DNA of 64,000 nucleotides, from the NCBI GenBank assembly GCA_963844395.1, contig CAWJNX010000001.1:496001-560000 (forward strand). Reading direction: 5' to 3'. A model generated the notes under the pieces. That model searched no databases. It saw nothing but the letters and a program-made list of their open reading frames with translations, and was not told the origin of the DNA. The DNA is from VRUE01 sp963844395 (GTDB lineage: Bacteria > Actinomycetota > Thermoleophilia > Solirubrobacterales > 70-9). A program made the translations under genes and the position numbers. Shown here one piece after another: positions 21,848 to 29,616 of the stretch (within the stretch, counting starts at the first letter, position 1; each line of letters opens with the position of its first letter).

Positions 21848-23702
21848 TTTGCTGTTTCAGCTTCAGCGTGACCGCGCTGGTCGAGGTCTTCGCCGAGCCG
21901 CCGTTGGGCGTGAACGTGAGCTTCAGCGTCACGCGCAGCGATCCCCTCTTGCGCAGCACCCTCTTGGCCGCCGCGCTGGGTTTCAGCACGAGGTTGAAGG
22001 TCCCCGCTTTGTTGGCGGTCAGGGTCAACTGCCCGACTTTGATTTTCTTTTTGCCCGATTTCGCCGTCCCCAGCAGGACCAGTTTGCCGGGACCCGGGAG
22101 TTTGACCGCGATCGTCGCGCCGCCGGTTTTCGACGAGATCGTTTTGCGGGTCAGCGAGAACTGGTTGCTCGGTGGCACGACCGGCAGCGCGTTGGCGCCA
22201 CCACCGCCGCCGCCGGTGTCGCCGCTACCGCCGCCGCCGGGAGGACCGGCGCCTGGGCCCCAATCGATCGAGGCAACGCCGGCTTTCGCGATCGCGAGGA
22301 TGCTCGCCGGCAGTTTCCCGTAGTCAGCCCCCGCCAGGCCGGTCTGCGAGCCCGGGGAGAGGATGCTTTCCCAGTAATCCTTGACGGTACGGGCCTTCTG
22401 CTCCTCCTGCGGGGTGTCACCCCAGACGTCGGCATTGTCGTCGAAAACGAGGCCGTAGGTAATGGTGCAGATGCCGTATCCCTGCGGCGAGTCGACGCCG
22501 CTGACCGGAGCCCAGTCGTCGAAGGTCGTCGCGGGAACGTCTTCGAACGTGGTCACGGTGCAGTTCGAGCCCCGCGAGCCGTCCGTGCGGAAGCCGTCGG
22601 GATCGGAGGTCGGCTCGGTGAAGTTGTCCGAACCGTTTTCGAGCTGCGTCCAATATGGCGATTTCGGAGCCGAGGCCAGCGCCGGGTTGACCGCCAGGCT
22701 CGGGCTGTTGCCGCGCGCCGTCGAGATGTCCGAATAGCCGATCGAGCCGTCGACTTCGGCCAGTTTCGAGACGAGGAACCCGTTGCCATTCTGGCAACCG
22801 CTGGTCAGGTGGTCTTCGTTGTCGGGTTTCTGTCCCGGGACGGTGACGCCGGCCGCACATTGGGCGCTGGCGCTGCCGACTTCGGCGCCGGGCCAGGCGA
22901 TGTTGGGATTCGGGTTGAAGGTGGTCAGCCAGCCCCTCGCCGGCGCGATGCGATCGAGGTAGTCCTTGAACGCGAAGGTCGTGCCCGAGCCGTCTTTCCG
23001 CACCACGCGGATGATCGGCACGCTGCAGCCGACCAGTTCCGGGAAGACGTCGTCCCAGTCGAGCAGTGAGACGCCGGCGGCGCCCTGCGCCCAGACTTCC
23101 TCGAACTTGTCCTTCGTGAAACGCACCCGGAGAAGGGCTTTTTTCGTCGCGTCGCCGGTGATCGCCGCTTTGCTGACGGTCCGGTACTGGTCGTCGAGCA
23201 GTTCGGGATCGCAGCTGTTCGGGAAGTTGACGAGCGCCGCCACCGCGCCGACCGCAGCCGGAATGACGTGGATTTTGCCGTTGTCGCTCGGATCGGGATC
23301 GGTTGCCGGATCGCCGCTGCCGACTCCGGTGTTCATCTGTTCGACCTCGGTCGGCGTCGGCGGCTCGTCGGTCATGCCGAAGCGCGGCGTGTCGTTGCGT
23401 ACCTTCACCGCCAGGCGCCCGGCGCTGCTGCCGGCCGCGTCATAGGCGACGTCGAGCGTCCCTTCGCCCGGCGTCCCGGCACAGAAGTTGACCTTGAAGT
23501 TCTGGTTGAACCAGGTGTGGGCATCCTTGGCGAACGATGCGCCCCGCCCAGCGGTGTCGAGCCCGGCGCATTTGGCCGTGTTGAAGGCGGCGTTGGCCTG
23601 GGTGGCCAAGCCAAGCGCTGCGAACGCCATCAAGGCCAGGGCCAGAGCCCCTGCCAGGACAGCGCGCAAGCCCCATCGGGGGGCGCTGAGGGTACGGCTC
23701 AT
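21831..23702 (-). CDS. PstS-like secreted binding protein with Gly-rich linker and beta-sandwich tail
   Basis: A protein of about 623 residues. Signal peptide (WGLRAVLAGALALALMAFAALGLATQANA). The binding domain (about residues 40-480) carries PstS-type motifs: DAAGSSAGRLAVKV, RFGMTDEP and the anion loop VVRKDGSGTTFAFKDYL, though it is far longer than PstS. A Gly-rich linker (near residue 500) leads to a Lys-rich beta-sandwich (TISSKTGGATIAVKLPGPGK onward), possibly wall-associating. ATG at 23702 was chosen because AAAGGA lies 9 bases upstream; starts at 23711 and 23720 are possible. First gene of the five-gene operon ending at 13032. The array at 23820-23863 is 118 bases upstream. Confidence 0.82.
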   Translation of the reverse strand: MSRTLSAPRWGLRAVLAGALALALMAFAALGLATQANAAFNTAKCAGLDTAGRGASFAKDAHTWFNQNFKVNFCAGTPGEGTLDVAYDAAGSSAGRLAVKVRNDTPRFGMTDEPPTPTEVEQMNTGVGSGDPATDPDPSDNGKIHVIPAAVGAVAALVNFPNSCDPELLDDQYRTVSKAAITGDATKKALLRVRFTKDKFEEVWAQGAAGVSLLDWDDVFPELVGCSVPIIRVVRKDGSGTTFAFKDYLDRIAPARGWLTTFNPNPNIAWPGAEVGSASAQCAAGVTVPGQKPDNEDHLTSGCQNGNGFLVSKLAEVDGSIGYSDISTARGNSPSLAVNPALASAPKSPYWTQLENGSDNFTEPTSDPDGFRTDGSRGSNCTVTTFEDVPATTFDDWAPVSGVDSPQGYGICTITYGLVFDDNADVWGDTPQEEQKARTVKDYWESILSPGSQTGLAGADYGKLPASILAIAKAGVASIDWGPGAGPPGGGGSGDTGGGGGGANALPVVPPSNQFSLTRKTISSKTGGATIAVKLPGPGKLVLLGTAKSGKKKIKVGQLTLTANKAGTFNLVLKPSAAAKRVLRKRGSLRVTLKLTFTPNGGSAKTSTSAVTLKLKQQSGGRR

Positions 23703-23819
23703 CAGAGTCATTCCTTTCATCGACTGAACCTTGCGGGCGCAGGGTTGTCGGCTTGGTATGGCCCTGTCAAGGCGTTTCACAACACTTCTACGCTGTCGTT
23801 ACAGGTTGTTATCGGGTGT

Positions 23820-23863
23820 GTCACCAGATCTTCTCCACTGCGTTACTGACGATTCACTTCTGC
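23820..23863 (+). promoter_or_regulatory. Four-unit 11-bp repeat array before the binding-protein operon
   Basis: Units GTCACCAGATC, TTCTCCACTGC, GTTACTGACGA and TTCACTTCTGC match the array at 12566-12609 unit by unit. Here the orientation is opposite to the downstream operon, and the last ten bases overlap the 3' end of the upstream secreted-protein gene. GTTACAGGTTG and TTATCGGGTGT just before it may be further, weaker units. Confidence 0.5.
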
Positions 23864-25860
23864 GAGCCGGTGTTCGCTTTCGACCCCACCTGGCGACGGA
23901 ATGAAACGGCGAGCGAAGCGGAAGCGCGACGCCCCCCATGTGACGCGACATAGCCGACCGCGACGCGGGCGCGGATCGTCCCGCGGGCCCGCAGCTCGGC
24001 CCGGTAACGGGCGACCGGACGCAGCAGGATGCGAACCTCGCTGCGTCCCCCGCCCCGAGCTCGTGCGATACCTACCGCAAGGGTGCGCAGTCGGCGCGGA
24101 CTGCCGGCGCGGGCTCTGGCCACGGCCTTGACACCTCCCGCCGCGGGAACCGAGACGCTGACGACGACGACGCCGCCCGGTCGCGACCTTGCGCGGACCC
24201 GGATCCGCGGGCCTTCGAGACTCCTTTCGATCGTCGCATCGGGACCGCCGGCGCCAGGTGCGGAAGGCGGCGCTCCCGTGCCCTGCTCGGGCTGACGCTC
24301 CGCGACGAAGGCGTCGGCGCTCTGGTTGGCATCGCCGAAGAAGAGATTCCCGGCAAACGAGGTGAAGGCCACTCGGCTCCCGTCGGCGGTAATGGTGACG
24401 CCGTTCTGCACGTCGCCGTCTATGTCACCACCGCCGTAGGAGCGAGCGACGCGGTCGAGGGTATGAGCCTCGAGATCGACGACGTAGAGCTCGCGCGGAC
24501 CGGGTACGGGGCGCGGAAGCCCGAGAAGGGTGAGCACGGGCAGCACGAAGTTCGTCCGCACGGTGGCGATCGCCAGGTAGCGGCCGCCGGACGCCATCGC
24601 GAGGCTGCTGATCGGCGAGCTGGTCGCCTGATCGAAGGTCGGGGGATCCCGGCTGAGCTCGAACGTCGACTCCTTGCGAGTCAGGCCGGGGGTCATCGCG
24701 GTGACGTAGAGGTCGAGCCCGGAGCCGGTGGAGGCGTTCGGCCGCGGCCCGGCGCCGGTCAAGAAGGCGACGGTGCGCCCATCTGCGCTGAGGGCCGGCA
24801 GCTGGGCGCCGATCCCGGACCGGTTCGCCTCCTGATCGGTGAGCGGCCCGAAGCAGGGGCCGGTGGAGGTCTGGTCGAAGACGGTCACGGCGTTGGCCGG
24901 ACAGCTCGGATCGTCGGGGTCGGCGTTGCCGGTGATGCGTCGCGTCGGCGCGCCGGGGCCTTCCGCCAGCCGCCGCCAGAGGTAGTAGAGGAAGTTGGGA
25001 TCGGCGTTCTCGCCGGCGAGGATGCGCGTCTGGGCGGCGGCGTTGGCGCCGGTCCAGGCGACGGTCGTGCCGTCGGCGCTGAGCGCGGCTCCCAGCGCCC
25101 CGCCCGCCGGCTGATCGGTCATCGCACCCGCTTCGCGCTTGGCCGTGACCAGCGTGGTCGAATCGGTGATGCGGTCGCGCAGGAAGACCTGGCCGGCGGG
25201 GACTTCGGGACCGGCGGCGGCTGGCAGATCGGAAGCCATGACGGTCCGGAAGGCGACCTTGCGACCGTCGGCGGAGATCGCGACCCCGCGCGAGACGTCG
25301 GCGCCGCTGCCGGAGGCGGACTCGTAGCTCGCGGGGACGTCGCCGCCGTCGCGCGCCGAGACGAGATCGAAGGCGCCGGCGCCGCCGATCGGGATCGCCA
25401 TGTCGCGCACATAGACGTCGACGTTCTCGTTCGCATCGGCAGCCACCAGCGACTCGGCGGTGGCAAAGGCGACGAAGCGGCCGTCGGCGCTGATCGAGGG
25501 GTTGGAGGCGCCACGGCGCAGGAACGCTTCGGAGCCTTCGTCAACGATGTTGCCGTCGGCGACTTTCTCCAGCGCTTTCGTCTGCAGATCGAAGCGGAAG
25601 ACCCCGCCGGCCCGGTACTGGCCGGGTGGGTCGGGGTCGTTGTCGTCGAAGAAGTTGCGGGCGAAGGTCTGGATCGCGACGTAGCGGCCGTCGGCGCTGA
25701 TCGCGGCGAAGACGGTCGAGTCGTCGCCCTGCTCGAGCAGCTCGAAGTCGGCGGAGACGATCTGGGCGCCGTTGCCGTAGAAAGCGGCGGTTGCCGCGGG
25801 CAAGGTCAACCCGACGGCGAGCGCCAGCGCCATCGCAGCAAGGAGGCGAAGTGGGCTCAT
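23854..25860 (-). CDS. Secreted WD40/PD40-like beta-propeller protein
   Basis: A 668-residue exported protein. Signal peptide MSPLRLLAAMALALAVGLTLPAATA. TolB/PD40-type blades recur as xISADGRYVAxxT: FAAISADGRYVAIQTFA, PSISADGRFVAFATAES, VAISADGRKVAFRTV, AALSADGTTVAWTG, PALSADGRTVAFLTGA, and TITADGSRVAFTSFAGN. The C-terminal 150 residues form an Arg-rich beta-sandwich (RIRVRARSRPGGVVVVSVSV). The start overlaps the preceding gene by 4 bases. Propellers of this type mediate protein-protein or glycan contacts; the partner here is unknown. Confidence 0.82.
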   Translation of the reverse strand: MSPLRLLAAMALALAVGLTLPAATAAFYGNGAQIVSADFELLEQGDDSTVFAAISADGRYVAIQTFARNFFDDNDPDPPGQYRAGGVFRFDLQTKALEKVADGNIVDEGSEAFLRRGASNPSISADGRFVAFATAESLVAADANENVDVYVRDMAIPIGGAGAFDLVSARDGGDVPASYESASGSGADVSRGVAISADGRKVAFRTVMASDLPAAAGPEVPAGQVFLRDRITDSTTLVTAKREAGAMTDQPAGGALGAALSADGTTVAWTGANAAAQTRILAGENADPNFLYYLWRRLAEGPGAPTRRITGNADPDDPSCPANAVTVFDQTSTGPCFGPLTDQEANRSGIGAQLPALSADGRTVAFLTGAGPRPNASTGSGLDLYVTAMTPGLTRKESTFELSRDPPTFDQATSSPISSLAMASGGRYLAIATVRTNFVLPVLTLLGLPRPVPGPRELYVVDLEAHTLDRVARSYGGGDIDGDVQNGVTITADGSRVAFTSFAGNLFFGDANQSADAFVAERQPEQGTGAPPSAPGAGGPDATIERSLEGPRIRVRARSRPGGVVVVSVSVPAAGGVKAVARARAGSPRRLRTLAVGIARARGGGRSEVRILLRPVARYRAELRARGTIRARVAVGYVASHGGRRASASLAVSFRRQVGSKANTGSQK

Positions 25861-27848
25861 CGGACCCGCACCACGCGCCTCAGGACCGTGACGTTTCGCG
25901 CCTTGTCGCGGGCCCGCACGATCAGCGGAAAGCGCCCGCTGCGGCCGTAGGTGTGGCGGACGAGCACCTTCGGCGCTTTTCGCCGCCCATCCCTCCCCCT
26001 GCCGCGTTTGCGTTTGGACGTTGAGGCTGCCGCTCCCCCCTCGCCGAACGAGACGTGGACCGAGCCGCGCCTCAGCCCCGAAGCGACAGCGGGCCTGCCA
26101 TCCGTCACGACGACGGTCAACCGGCGTCCGCGCCGTCGCAGGCGCACCCGCGGACCGGCGCGGTCGACCCGCAGCCGCCCGACCCGGCTGCCGGTCTCCT
26201 GGCCGGCCTCGTCGATGGCGAAGACCTGGATGCGGTGAGCGCCGTTGCCGACGTCGTCGCGACCGAGGCGAGCGTGCAGGCCGCGCCGGTTCTCGACCAC
26301 CGGCTCGTCGTCGACGCTGACCGAGTACCGCACCGCGCCGATCGCATTGGGGGCACGATCCCAGGCGATCGGTATCCGCTTCTTGCGCTGCCAGCCGCTC
26401 GGCAGCAAGACGAGGAAAGGGTCGGGGGGTGCGTCTATCACCGCGGCGGCGAGCTGGGCGTTGGGCCCCTCCCCCTGCTGCCAGGCGACGATCGCGTCGC
26501 CGAGACCGGACCCTCCCATGACGATCCGGCCGACTGCGCCGCCCGCGGGCGCGCTCAGCGCCGTCGGCTCGACCACCCCATCGGCGCGGCGCTCCTGTAT
26601 GCCGACCAGCCCGGCGTCGCCGCGCAGCTCGCGCCAGGCGGCAACCGCGGCGCCCGTCTCGGCGAGGTCGACGAGGGGATCGCCCGGCACCGAGCTGCCG
26701 CCCTCGTCGAGCCTCTCGACCTCGCCGGCCGTCGCGTCGTCGCCCGAACCGAGCAGCGTCGCCGTGCCGGAGCCGAAGCCGATCGCGAAGAGGCCGCGTG
26801 CGTCAACCGCGACGCTGGGCGGCCCCAGCGCGCCCCGCGTGCCGCCGTCGGCCAGTCGCGCTCCGGCGAAGGCGCCGGCGGCTTCGGCGAAGACGTCGGG
26901 CATCTCGTTGACCATGACCCGGGGGGCGTCGAGCTTGCCGGCCTGGCCCGGCTGCTGGCGGAAGGCGACCGCCGCCTGGCCGAAGCCGGCCACGTCAAGG
27001 GCGAAGGCGTCGGCGGGGCCGCGCAGCGGCGCCGCCTCCCAGCTGGACGGACTCACCTGAAGGGGGATGCCGACGTTGGTGCCGAACAGGCGCCGGGCCC
27101 AGAGGCGATCGACGAACTCGTCGTCGGGCTCCTGCCAGGCGATCACGCCCTGGCCTTGGATGTCGATTCCGACCTCGGGCGCGTTGTCCTCGCTCGGCTC
27201 CCGAACCGGAGTCGCGATGTTGCGGTCGATCGGCGTGCCGAGCACCGACCAGAGGCGGCTGTTGTAGCGGGCGACGCGAAGATCGGCGCCGAGGTAGCCG
27301 GGCGGGTTGGAGGGGCTGGTATCGGTCACCACTCGATAGGCGAGGTACGCCTGGCCGCCGCGGGCCATGGCCAGGTCCGGGTAGGTCGAGCTCGCCTCGC
27401 CGACGTTGAGGTCGATTGGGACGGGGGGCTGGAAGCCCGTCGCGCCAGGGTCAAGCGTCGCCGAGAAGAGACGGTCGCTCTCGATCCCGAACTCCTGCAC
27501 CCAGGTGACGACGAGGCGGCCGCCATCGCCGGCTCCGATCCGCGGCCAGCTGGAGTCGAAGTTCTGGCCGACGTCAACGCGTTGCGGAGCGCGCCAGACA
27601 CCGTCGCGAAACTGTGCGGCGAAGACGTGGCTGCGATCGTCCACCTGCTTCAAATAGACGATGCCGCCGCTGCCGTCCTCTGACATCGCGGCATCGGCAA
27701 CGTCGACGAGATCAGCGCTCGGGCCATCGATCGGCCGTACGTCGGAGACGACCGCACCGGCGGCGGTCGGGGCTCCGAGAAGCAGCAGGCAGGCGATCGC
27801 CGCGACCTTCGGCCGCAGACGGAAACGCGGCGAGAGTCGAGCGTGCAT
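25857..27848 (-). CDS. Secreted repeat protein with C-terminal Ig-like domain
   Basis: A 663-residue exported protein. The N-terminus (FRLRPKVAAIACLLLLGAPTAAGAV) is a signal peptide. The body has propeller-like repeats (GGIVYLKQVDDRSHVFAAQFRDGVW, GGRLVVTWVQEFG, GQGVIAWQEPDDEF, GQAAVAFRQQPGQ, GDAIVAWQQGEGPNAQ). The C-terminus contains an Ig-like region (IPIAWDRAPNAIGAVRYSVSVD, HRIQVFAIDEAGQ) and a second beta-rich basic domain. First gene of a two-gene operon (4-base overlap with the next). Upstream, GGTCACATCTC and TGACACGGGTT show weak 11-base phasing. Confidence 0.8.
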   Translation of the reverse strand: MHARLSPRFRLRPKVAAIACLLLLGAPTAAGAVVSDVRPIDGPSADLVDVADAAMSEDGSGGIVYLKQVDDRSHVFAAQFRDGVWRAPQRVDVGQNFDSSWPRIGAGDGGRLVVTWVQEFGIESDRLFSATLDPGATGFQPPVPIDLNVGEASSTYPDLAMARGGQAYLAYRVVTDTSPSNPPGYLGADLRVARYNSRLWSVLGTPIDRNIATPVREPSEDNAPEVGIDIQGQGVIAWQEPDDEFVDRLWARRLFGTNVGIPLQVSPSSWEAAPLRGPADAFALDVAGFGQAAVAFRQQPGQAGKLDAPRVMVNEMPDVFAEAAGAFAGARLADGGTRGALGPPSVAVDARGLFAIGFGSGTATLLGSGDDATAGEVERLDEGGSSVPGDPLVDLAETGAAVAAWRELRGDAGLVGIQERRADGVVEPTALSAPAGGAVGRIVMGGSGLGDAIVAWQQGEGPNAQLAAAVIDAPPDPFLVLLPSGWQRKKRIPIAWDRAPNAIGAVRYSVSVDDEPVVENRRGLHARLGRDDVGNGAHRIQVFAIDEAGQETGSRVGRLRVDRAGPRVRLRRRGRRLTVVVTDGRPAVASGLRRGSVHVSFGEGGAAASTSKRKRGRGRDGRRKAPKVLVRHTYGRSGRFPLIVRARDKARNVTVLRRVVRVR

Positions 27849-27915
27849 CGCGCCAGACCTTGGCGCGAACCCGTGTCAGAGATGTGACCAGGGCGCTACC
27901 AAATGGTTACAGCAA

Positions 27916-28764
27916 CTACGCGAGGCGGAAGCCGCTCAAGAGGCGCTTCTCGGTCTCGCCCTCGATCTTGGCGACGACCTCGATGCGACCCTCCAGCGGC
28001 GTGCCGCGGATCTTCGTTGCCAGCAGGTCGTTGACCTGGAAGATCCCGGCCGAGTTGTTGAGGTCGATCTCGATCCGCACCGGACGCTCCTCCCCTACCT
28101 CGATCCGCACCTCGTCAACCGCCGCGGCTGAGATCGAGTGGATCCCCTCCTGGCCCGCCTCCAGCGGCAGGCGGGTCCGTCCCTGGGCCATGTCGAGCGC
28201 GTCGGCGACCCGGACCACGCCCGCTTCGAGCGTGTAGGGCTCGCCGCGGCGGCGGTGGCCGATGATCGCGTGGAGGATCTCCGAGGCGACGACCGTTCGC
28301 TTCGGCTCCGAGTAGGCGTCGCTCAGCAGCCGGTCGAGGGCGCCGCTGGCGAGGAAGAGACTGTAGGCCTCATGGTCGGCGCGGTGGATCGACATGCCGA
28401 CGTCGTGCAGCAGTGCGCCACCGGCGACGACCACCTCGGCATCGCGAGCCGACATTCCGTGGTCGGTGACGACAGCGGGCTCGACGCCCGCCTTGACCAG
28501 CAGTCGCAATAGGCGCAGGGCGATATTGAGGACGATCTGGGTGTGGACCCAGGAGTGGTCCGACATCCCCAGCCGCTCGGCGTGGACCTGCGCCATGTAC
28601 CACCAGGCCCGCACCTGCTCGTCGCCGTTGACGGCGTCGAGAAAGCTCTCCAGCTTGCGGTTGCCCCGGGTCGGTGCCCGTACCCGCGCCTCAGCTATCG
28701 CCTCTTTGGGCGGTTTGCGCGCCGGTCCCTGCGGATCCGGTGCGGGAACTGCCTCCTCGCTCAT
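27916..28764 (-). CDS. HD-domain phosphohydrolase
   Basis: A 282-residue cytoplasmic protein of the HD superfamily. Metal-site residues are visible: H in SDHSWVHTQIVLNIALRL, the HD pair in GGALLHDVGMSIHRADHE, and a downstream D in VVRVADALDMAQG. Such proteins hydrolyse nucleotides or phosphoesters; the substrate is not evident. The C-terminal 90 residues (EVRIEVGEERPVRIEIDLNN to GRIEVVAKIEGETEKRLL) form an additional beta domain. ATG at 28764 was chosen because the 16 residues upstream would be encoded by the palindromic repeat. It starts 13 bases from copy B. Confidence 0.85.
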   Translation of the reverse strand: MSEEAVPAPDPQGPARKPPKEAIAEARVRAPTRGNRKLESFLDAVNGDEQVRAWWYMAQVHAERLGMSDHSWVHTQIVLNIALRLLRLLVKAGVEPAVVTDHGMSARDAEVVVAGGALLHDVGMSIHRADHEAYSLFLASGALDRLLSDAYSEPKRTVVASEILHAIIGHRRRGEPYTLEAGVVRVADALDMAQGRTRLPLEAGQEGIHSISAAAVDEVRIEVGEERPVRIEIDLNNSAGIFQVNDLLATKIRGTPLEGRIEVVAKIEGETEKRLLSGFRLA

Positions 28765-28776
28765 GTTCGCATCGTA

Positions 28777-28880
28777 GGAGAGGGACCGGGTGTCCCCCGG
28801 CGGAACCCGCAACGGTCCGGCTGCAGGGCTCTGAGGTCAGTGGCTCACAAGTTCCGCTGGGGGACACCCGGTCCCTCTCC
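28777..28880. repeat. 104-bp palindromic element, copy B
   Basis: The ends are a near-perfect 30-bp inverted repeat with one mismatch: the left arm begins GGAGAGGGACCGGGTGTCCC at 28777 and the right arm ends at 28880. The core (ACGGTCCGGCTGCAGGGCTC, then GTGGCTCACAAGTTCC) is the same as in copy A and in the same orientation. Length is exactly 104, as copy A. It fills the space between the HD gene start and the rpf stop. Confidence 0.8.
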
Positions 28881-28890
28881 GCCGTGGTAA

Positions 28891-29391
28891 CTACTGACCG
28901 CAGATGGGCCACGGGCTGGAGCCCGACTGGGCGTAGAGCAACGCGGCTCGGTAGTCCTGCTCGGCCTCGGATGCGGCCGCTGGGTCGCCGGAGCCGCCTA
29001 CCGCGGCCCAGGTTTCATAGCTGAACTGGTACTTGCCGCGGTAACTGCCGTCGGAGGAGACGATCGTCGGGTCGCCGCCCGACTCGCAGGAGGCGATCGA
29101 TTCGAGCGTTGCCATGGAGACACCGGCGGGCAGGGTGGCGAACGCTTCGCGGCGTTCGCGCCGCAGCCGGGCGCGGCGGGTGCTGCGGATGCGGCGGGCG
29201 GCGGCGCGCATTTCGCGACGGAGGTTGGCGACGGGTTCGATCAGCCCGATGCTTCCGACGGGGACGGCACCCGCGACGCCGATTCGCGCTTGGGGGGCAC
29301 TATTGCCATCGGCGGCGAGCGCGACGGCCGGGACGGAGAGGGCGATGAGAAGAACGGCTACAGAATATGAATATGTGTGTTTTGTGAGCAA
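28891..29391 (-). CDS. Resuscitation-promoting-factor-type transglycosylase
   Basis: A secreted 166-residue peptidoglycan-cleaving enzyme. The signal peptide VAVLLIALSVPAVALA follows a short N-region. A basic helical linker (REMRAAARRIRSTRRARLRRERREA) leads to the Rpf domain: ESIASCESGGDPTIVSSDGSYRGKYQFSYETWAAVGGSGDP, with the catalytic Glu in CESGGD and the paired cysteine in WPICGQ at the end. The only in-frame start that keeps the signal peptide is TTG at 29391, without a good ribosome site; a strong site (AAGGAG) serves an overlapping 27-codon upstream frame. A probable c-di-AMP riboswitch lies upstream, as reported for rpf genes in actinobacteria. Confidence 0.88.
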   Translation of the reverse strand: MLTKHTYSYSVAVLLIALSVPAVALAADGNSAPQARIGVAGAVPVGSIGLIEPVANLRREMRAAARRIRSTRRARLRRERREAFATLPAGVSMATLESIASCESGGDPTIVSSDGSYRGKYQFSYETWAAVGGSGDPAAASEAEQDYRAALLYAQSGSSPWPICGQ

Positions 29392-29441
29392 GACGCGAAA
29401 CCGTGACGAGGTTCCGCGATGCGCAGAGTGATGGGCATCAC
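29358..29441 (-). other. Short upstream reading frame overlapping the rpf start
   Basis: A GTG-ATG start at 29441/29438 is preceded by AAGGAG at 29452-29457. It opens a 27-codon frame ending in TAG at 29358, overlapping the rpf TTG start in another frame. It may be a leader peptide whose translation couples to rpf. Alternatively a small indel hides the true rpf N-terminus. Confidence 0.4.
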
Positions 29442-29461
29442 AATTGGGGGTCTCCTTGTGA

Positions 29462-29556
29462 CGATCTGCGCGAGTTCAGGCACGGCTCATTGGCGCCGGC
29501 CACATCGGTGCGAGCGATCCTGCACCCCCGCTCCCTTGCGGTTGGAGCGCCAAAGA
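29462..29556 (-). ncRNA. Probable cyclic di-AMP riboswitch (ydaO/yuaA type) upstream of rpf
   Basis: Read on the minus strand, the leader contains GGCGCTCC then AACCGCAAGGGAGCGGGGGTGC, a variable hairpin, GCACCGATG, and later GCCTGAACTCGCGCAG. These line up with the ydaO consensus order: CGCU stem strand, GAGCGGGGGACC, GGUGAAU, and GCCYGAACCCGUCAG. Distance to rpf is about 70 bases. In actinobacteria this riboswitch class is established upstream of rpf genes. The match was made by eye, without a covariance search. Confidence 0.6.
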
Positions 29557-29568
29557 GCTCGAAGCCAA

Positions 29569-29594
29569 GAGGGCCCCGCCGCAGCGGGGCCCTC
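29569..29594. terminator. Bidirectional hairpin terminator after phoX-like gene
   Basis: A perfect 11-bp stem, GAGGGCCCCGC with loop CGCA, is followed on the plus strand by TCATTTT and on the minus strand by TTGGCTT. It lies 23 bases beyond the phoX-like stop and upstream of the riboswitch, so it separates the two transcripts. Confidence 0.75.
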
Positions 29595-29616
29595 TCATTT
29601 TCGTGCTCGGTGACCG

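Noticed and set aside
20222..21871. Plus-strand open frame of 549 codons
   Set aside because: Antisense to the FtsH-like gene, whose AAA and zinc motifs are unmistakable.
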